NCBI GenBank assembly: GCA_025531455.1
Contig: JAMYHL010000007.1
Span: 310,001-374,000, forward strand
Length of the DNA stretch: 64,000 nucleotides
Source of the DNA: Apiotrichum sp. Y4204
Lineage: Eukaryota > Basidiomycota > Tremellomycetes > Trichosporonales > Trichosporonaceae
Reading direction: 5' to 3'
Under the pieces are notes generated by a model. It saw only the letters and a program-made list of their open reading frames with translations. It did not search any database and was not told the origin of the DNA. Positions 58,725-64,000 of this stretch are shown piece by piece. A program made the position numbers and the translations under genes. Position 1 is the stretch's first letter. Every line of letters starts with the position of its first letter.

Positions 58725-59132
58725 ATTCTCAAGATACCCGGCACTCAAATACCTTGCATCGAGAAACCCGAGCCTCGAATTGTATCACCGGCGAAATGTC
58801 TACCGTCCTGTATCGCCTCGCATCAAGTTTCTCATCGCATCAGACTGCAATCTCGCAAGTCAGCACGCTTAATTATCGTGCTTCAAATCACTCTGACATT
58901 TCGTCATCCATTTATTGCTCATTTTTCTCATTGGCTTCCCTCAAGCACCCATCAAGACCTTCATCGATTCTCCAAGTTCTGCAATACTGTACCACCACCC
59001 CTCATTGCGCACTCCGTTTTCCTCATGTAGCAACAGCAGAAAGATTATTATCAGGCAGAGAGTAGTAGTTAGACCTGATCATGCAATGTGCCATAATACA
59101 AAATGCAACTTGGTGTCACCAACCTGAACACG
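58725..59132. other. Convergent intergenic region HSF-like/PHA2
   Basis: 408 bp between two stop codons, AT-richer than the coding regions. No gene is seen. Confidence 0.6.
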
Positions 59133-60236
59133 CTAAACTGCCCCGCTACCCATAAACGCTTTGTCGTCATCGCTATTCAGCTCGTCCTGAAGAGCATCCC
59201 TCCTGCTGCTCCCGTTTTGTAGTTGTGTTGTCGGCACCTCATCAGTCTTGCTCTGTCCCAGATCCTCAGGCTCCTGCGCCACGGCCGACCCAAGAAAGAA
59301 ACACCGCGGCGGGGTATCCGCGCATCCGCTAACCTCCACCAAAGCGTGTCGCGGAAGGTGGACGGGGAACTGCTGCGTAACCGTCCCTGCGGGCGCCGGC
59401 CGTGTATGTACACAGTGTAGCTTTCCTGCTCGTACGACGTCGGACACAGCGCTGGCATCAGGGCACGCATAGAACTCGACGCGTTCCCCGCTCGATGCAG
59501 GTAGTGGCTCCTGGTCTGCTCGTGACAACAGAACAAAGCGTGTGAAGTTGTCTGACATCAGCTTCACATCCCTAGCCAAGCTACACTTACCTTTGACAGC
59601 CTGCGTCGCCTCGCACAGCAGCTCCAACTTCTCCCTCTCGTTCTCCCACGCGACGCGCGAGCAAATCGCCGCAATGCCCTCTTCTTTCCGGCTCTGGAGG
59701 ACACTCTGCATCGCGCCCGCCGTGCTCGCCCACGGGGTCCGTTTCGCCCCCGGAAGATGTTGGTCGAGCCACGCAGCGCTCTGTCCCAGCGCCTGCTCGT
59801 GGGAACGCACCTCGCGCACAGCCGACAACGGAACACCGGCGCGCGCTACAAGATGGTGCGCAATCCGCAGTGATGTATCTGCAATTATCCGCGGATATGC
59901 GGATAGGGTCGGGGACGCGAGCGGGGAGAGGAGCGCGTCCGCCGTGTCGACCACCACGCCGTGCAGCGTGTTCTCGAGCGGGAGGACGAGGTACGATGCC
60001 GGGTGGGTGTAGATTGCTGCTGTCAGCGATCATGGTATGTCTCCTCAGAATGGTGCACTCACACTTGATGGTCGGACACGGGACGAGCTCGGCGTCGCCG
60101 CCTAGTCGCGCTGCGAAGCGCTTTGCGGCCTGGAGTCAGCGAGACCATACGAGATGGTGCGGTGCCCCGCCCGGTGATCACCGCTCACCTGCTCGCCATA
60201 TGTCCCCGGCGGGCCGAGGTACGCAATACTCTTCAT
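59133..60236 (-). CDS. PHA2: Prephenate dehydratase
   Basis: Four exons: 60189-60236, 60063-60129, 59591-60019 and 59133-59551, about 320 aa. The start MKSIAYLGPPGTYGEQ|AAKRF is diagnostic, followed by VLPLENTLHGVVVDTADALL and IAHHLVAR. Removal of a 39-bp in-frame intron gives TQAVKDNFTRFVLLSR, restoring the catalytic DNxTRF motif. The enzyme converts prephenate to phenylpyruvate in phenylalanine synthesis. The C-terminal ACT-like region is diverged: where the family has an ESRP motif this protein has CVHTRPAPAG, and the preceding GAL-type segment is not evident. The C-terminus ends with a poorly conserved acidic tail. It is divergent from RPS30 with a 615-bp spacer. Confidence 0.92.
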
Positions 60237-60851
60237 CGTTCGGAGGGCTGCGCGCATAGAGAGAAAGCAGAAGATCGGGAGAGACTGAGGCTTTAAAGTG
60301 GTTCAATGTGGGCGAGATAAGTGCGGAATGCTGCTTGATAGTGGATGTTGCTGATTCGGGGTTTGTTTTCGATCGAATGGCGTTATCGGAGTCGACCGGT
60401 GGAGTCAGCCGCGAGTCCGTCATTGTGGGGCACCGCAGAGTTCGAGCGGTGAGTGGCGTGTGGAACTCACATGGTGAAGAGCACCCGCCACACCTACTGT
60501 GGGATAACGCCGAGGATAGTTCCGACCGCGAAAAACTTGCCAAACGGATGTATTTTGAGGGGGATGGTACAGTCTATTTGGGTGACGGAGTTGGTCGCCG
60601 CCTGGGTGGAAAAGCTGCACGCTGCGTGAGCGCCGGCGCTTCTTGGGTGTGCTCCTGGCTGGTGGCATCTCTGCAGGCTGGCTGCAGGCTGGGTGTGGTG
60701 TGCTGTGGCCTGGGCTTTGGTGAGTGGATGCTAAGGAGCAGGGTGGCCATATCGCCATCGCCCCTCTCTATCCCTCAACTCCAACAAATCTAGGTACGTG
60801 TGCCGACGACGACCCCAACACCGACGACGACGAGCTCACACCGCAGTCAAC
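60237..60851. other. Divergent promoter region PHA2/RPS30
   Basis: 615 bp. The right end holds a likely RPS30 leader intron. A minus/plus ORF pair here lacks domain support. No Gcn4-type TGACTCA is seen near PHA2. Confidence 0.5.
60794..60846 (+). other. Probable 5' UTR intron of RPS30
   Basis: A GTACGT donor at 60794 and a CACCGCAG acceptor at 60845-60846, five bases before the ATG, 53 bp. Inferred from consensus only. Confidence 0.45.
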
Positions 60852-61771
60852 ATGGGTAAGGTCCACGGCTCTCTCGCGCGTGCCGGTAAGGTCAAGTCGC
60901 AGGTGAATATCGTTTCCAAGACGGGTTCGAAAAGTGTTTTGAAGGACTCGGCCGCGAGGAAGAGAGAGGGAGGAAAGGAGAAAAGTGGGATGGACGTGGC
61001 GATGGCGACGAGAGGGATGATGGGGAGCGAGACGCCGCCGACGACGGCGAGGAGGAAGCGGGACGCGGATCGCGAGACTGGAGCCAGTCCTGGAGAGGGG
61101 ATGCGAGGGTGGCAAGGCGCTGGCCCGTCGTGAACATTTTCACGCCGTGCTGATGACTTGTGCGCCCTCTCTCCCCCACCGATCCGCTTCCCGCACGACG
61201 ACGCGCGCCGAGTCCTTCGACATTCACGTTTTCATGTGCACCGCTGACACCGCAGACCCCTAAGGTCGAGAAGCAGGAGAAGAAGAAGACCCCCAAGGGC
61301 CGTGCCAGTGAGCATCGATGAGAGGGAGCGGCGGGGCATGCAACAGCGTCGCGCGGGTACATCGCGCTGGAACGACCCACGCGCTCGAATACCGCATTCG
61401 AGACGACGCAGTAAAATGCCCCTTGTCCCGCTCCCGACGCGCGTCCGCACACCTGCTTACACTACCCAGAGAAGCGTGCTCAGTACACCCGCCGCTTCGT
61501 CAACGTCACCCTCACCCCCGGAGGCAAGCGTTCCATGTAAGTCTTTGTCCCATCTTTTCGGCTTCTTCGCACCTTTCGCAGCGTCCTGCTGCTGTTCACC
61601 AAGATGATACACAAATCAAGCATAGTTCAATCAGAAATATCATGATCGACTCCAAGCATCTAACGTCTTTCGCTCCTATCTGACCCATTCCATCCCTTCC
61701 CACTTCTGCATTTTCGCGAGCTGTGGCTGACATACAACAGGAACCAGCAGCCCGCCGGCAAGTCGGGATAA
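60852..61771 (+). CDS. RPS30: Ribosomal protein eS30
   Basis: Four exons: 60852-60902, 61256-61307, 61470-61536 and 61741-61771, about 66 aa. The spliced product MGKVHGSLARAGKVKSQ|TPKVEKQEKK, then TPKGRA|KKRAQYTRRFVNVT and GGKRSM|NQQPAGKSG, is a standard eS30, a small basic 40S protein. There is no ubiquitin-like fusion as in animal FAU genes. The introns (353, 162 and 204 bp) make up most of the gene. They are far longer than most introns nearby, which is common for ribosomal protein genes. It is divergent from PHA2. Confidence 0.95.
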
Positions 61772-62332
61772 ACGACCACCGACCGACATCACCACATCGA
61801 GATAGTTGGACGACGGACGGTATCCCCGGACGCCGTAGACGGCTTGTACGCTTATGGAGCCCTTCTGCATCTAAAAACTACTGCGGTAGCCTGTATCTGG
61901 GACTGAACCGAGCACGAGCATGGGGAGTAGGAAGGGTCGAGGCCGGGAAGTGCAGGCAAGGAGAGTGGCCGGGTCGAGTGGCGACAGAAATCACAACGCA
62001 CACCGGAAGCCGTTCGTGCGCTTGCGCTTACAGGACATGTTTTCAGCTTTCCAAGCATCGACATTTTTGACCAGCATCTTCCACCCTCTTCTTTCTACAC
62101 TCTTTCCAGATTTTCCGGACTCTCAGCTTGCCACTGACTCATATACTAACTCCCACTGAGACCATGCTCATCATGTCAGGTATGCATCGTTGCCGTAATA
62201 CAACTACAACACGAGTAGAACGTCGTTGCCATCTTTCGGTTGGTTTCCATGAGATTCTCAACTCCGCAAGATACGGCGCCAGGCTACAAGCTGCCCCCTT
62301 TCTTTCTTCCCCCTTCCTTGCCCTTCTCAATG
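61772..62332. other. Convergent intergenic region RPS30/AGC kinase
   Basis: 561 bp between two stop codons. No gene is seen. It is somewhat AT-rich around 62040-62160. Confidence 0.55.

Positions 62333-64000
<1,668 letters not shown>

Overview
This window is a gene-dense fungal nuclear segment. The genes are single-copy eukaryotic housekeeping genes interrupted by many short GT-AG introns, mostly 32-55 bp with GTGAGT/GTAAGT donors and CTGAC/CTAAC branch motifs. Coding regions are GC-rich. Splicing style, GC bias and protein flavour suggest a basidiomycete, most likely a tremellomycete and perhaps Trichosporonales (inference). No bacterial, viral or mobile-element genes were recognised. All splice sites were assigned by eye from reading-frame continuity, splice consensus and family conservation.

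Left third (1-23.8 kb): the 3' part of a single-pass membrane protein; exocyst SEC5; the serine palmitoyltransferase subunit LCB1, divergent from a carnosine N-methyltransferase-like gene; mitochondrial succinyl-CoA ligase beta (LSC2) with unusually long introns; a membrane-anchored SGNH/GDSL-type esterase-like gene; and a HAL/HRK-type Ser/Thr kinase with a long, pyrimidine-rich 5' region. A gap of about 4.2 kb (23.8-28.0 kb) holds no gene I can support.

Middle (28-46 kb): HIS7 (bifunctional IGP synthase), then a same-strand run of DGK1-like CTP-dependent diacylglycerol kinase, DSC1/TUL1-like RING ubiquitin ligase and ZRG17-like zinc transporter subunit, all expected in ER/Golgi membranes. 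Next are RAD6/UBC2, whose first coding exon is only the ATG, and an unrecognised repeat-bearing protein.

Right third (46.9-64 kb): cohesin SCC3 in ten exons, ribosomal protein eL34, a divergent HSF-type transcription factor with a tandem-repeat linker and RG-rich tail, prephenate dehydratase (PHA2) divergent from ribosomal protein eS30, and the 3' part of an NDR-type AGC kinase running off the right edge.

The genes do not form one pathway. There is a loose theme of membrane and lipid biology (SEC5, LCB1, DGK1, DSC1, ZRG17). I found no convincing new system. The best leads are the HSF-like factor, the repeat-bearing unknown protein, coding-like sequence inside a 652-bp intron, the AUG-only RAD6 exon, an E-box cluster upstream of SEC5, and a PHA2 with an altered regulatory motif.
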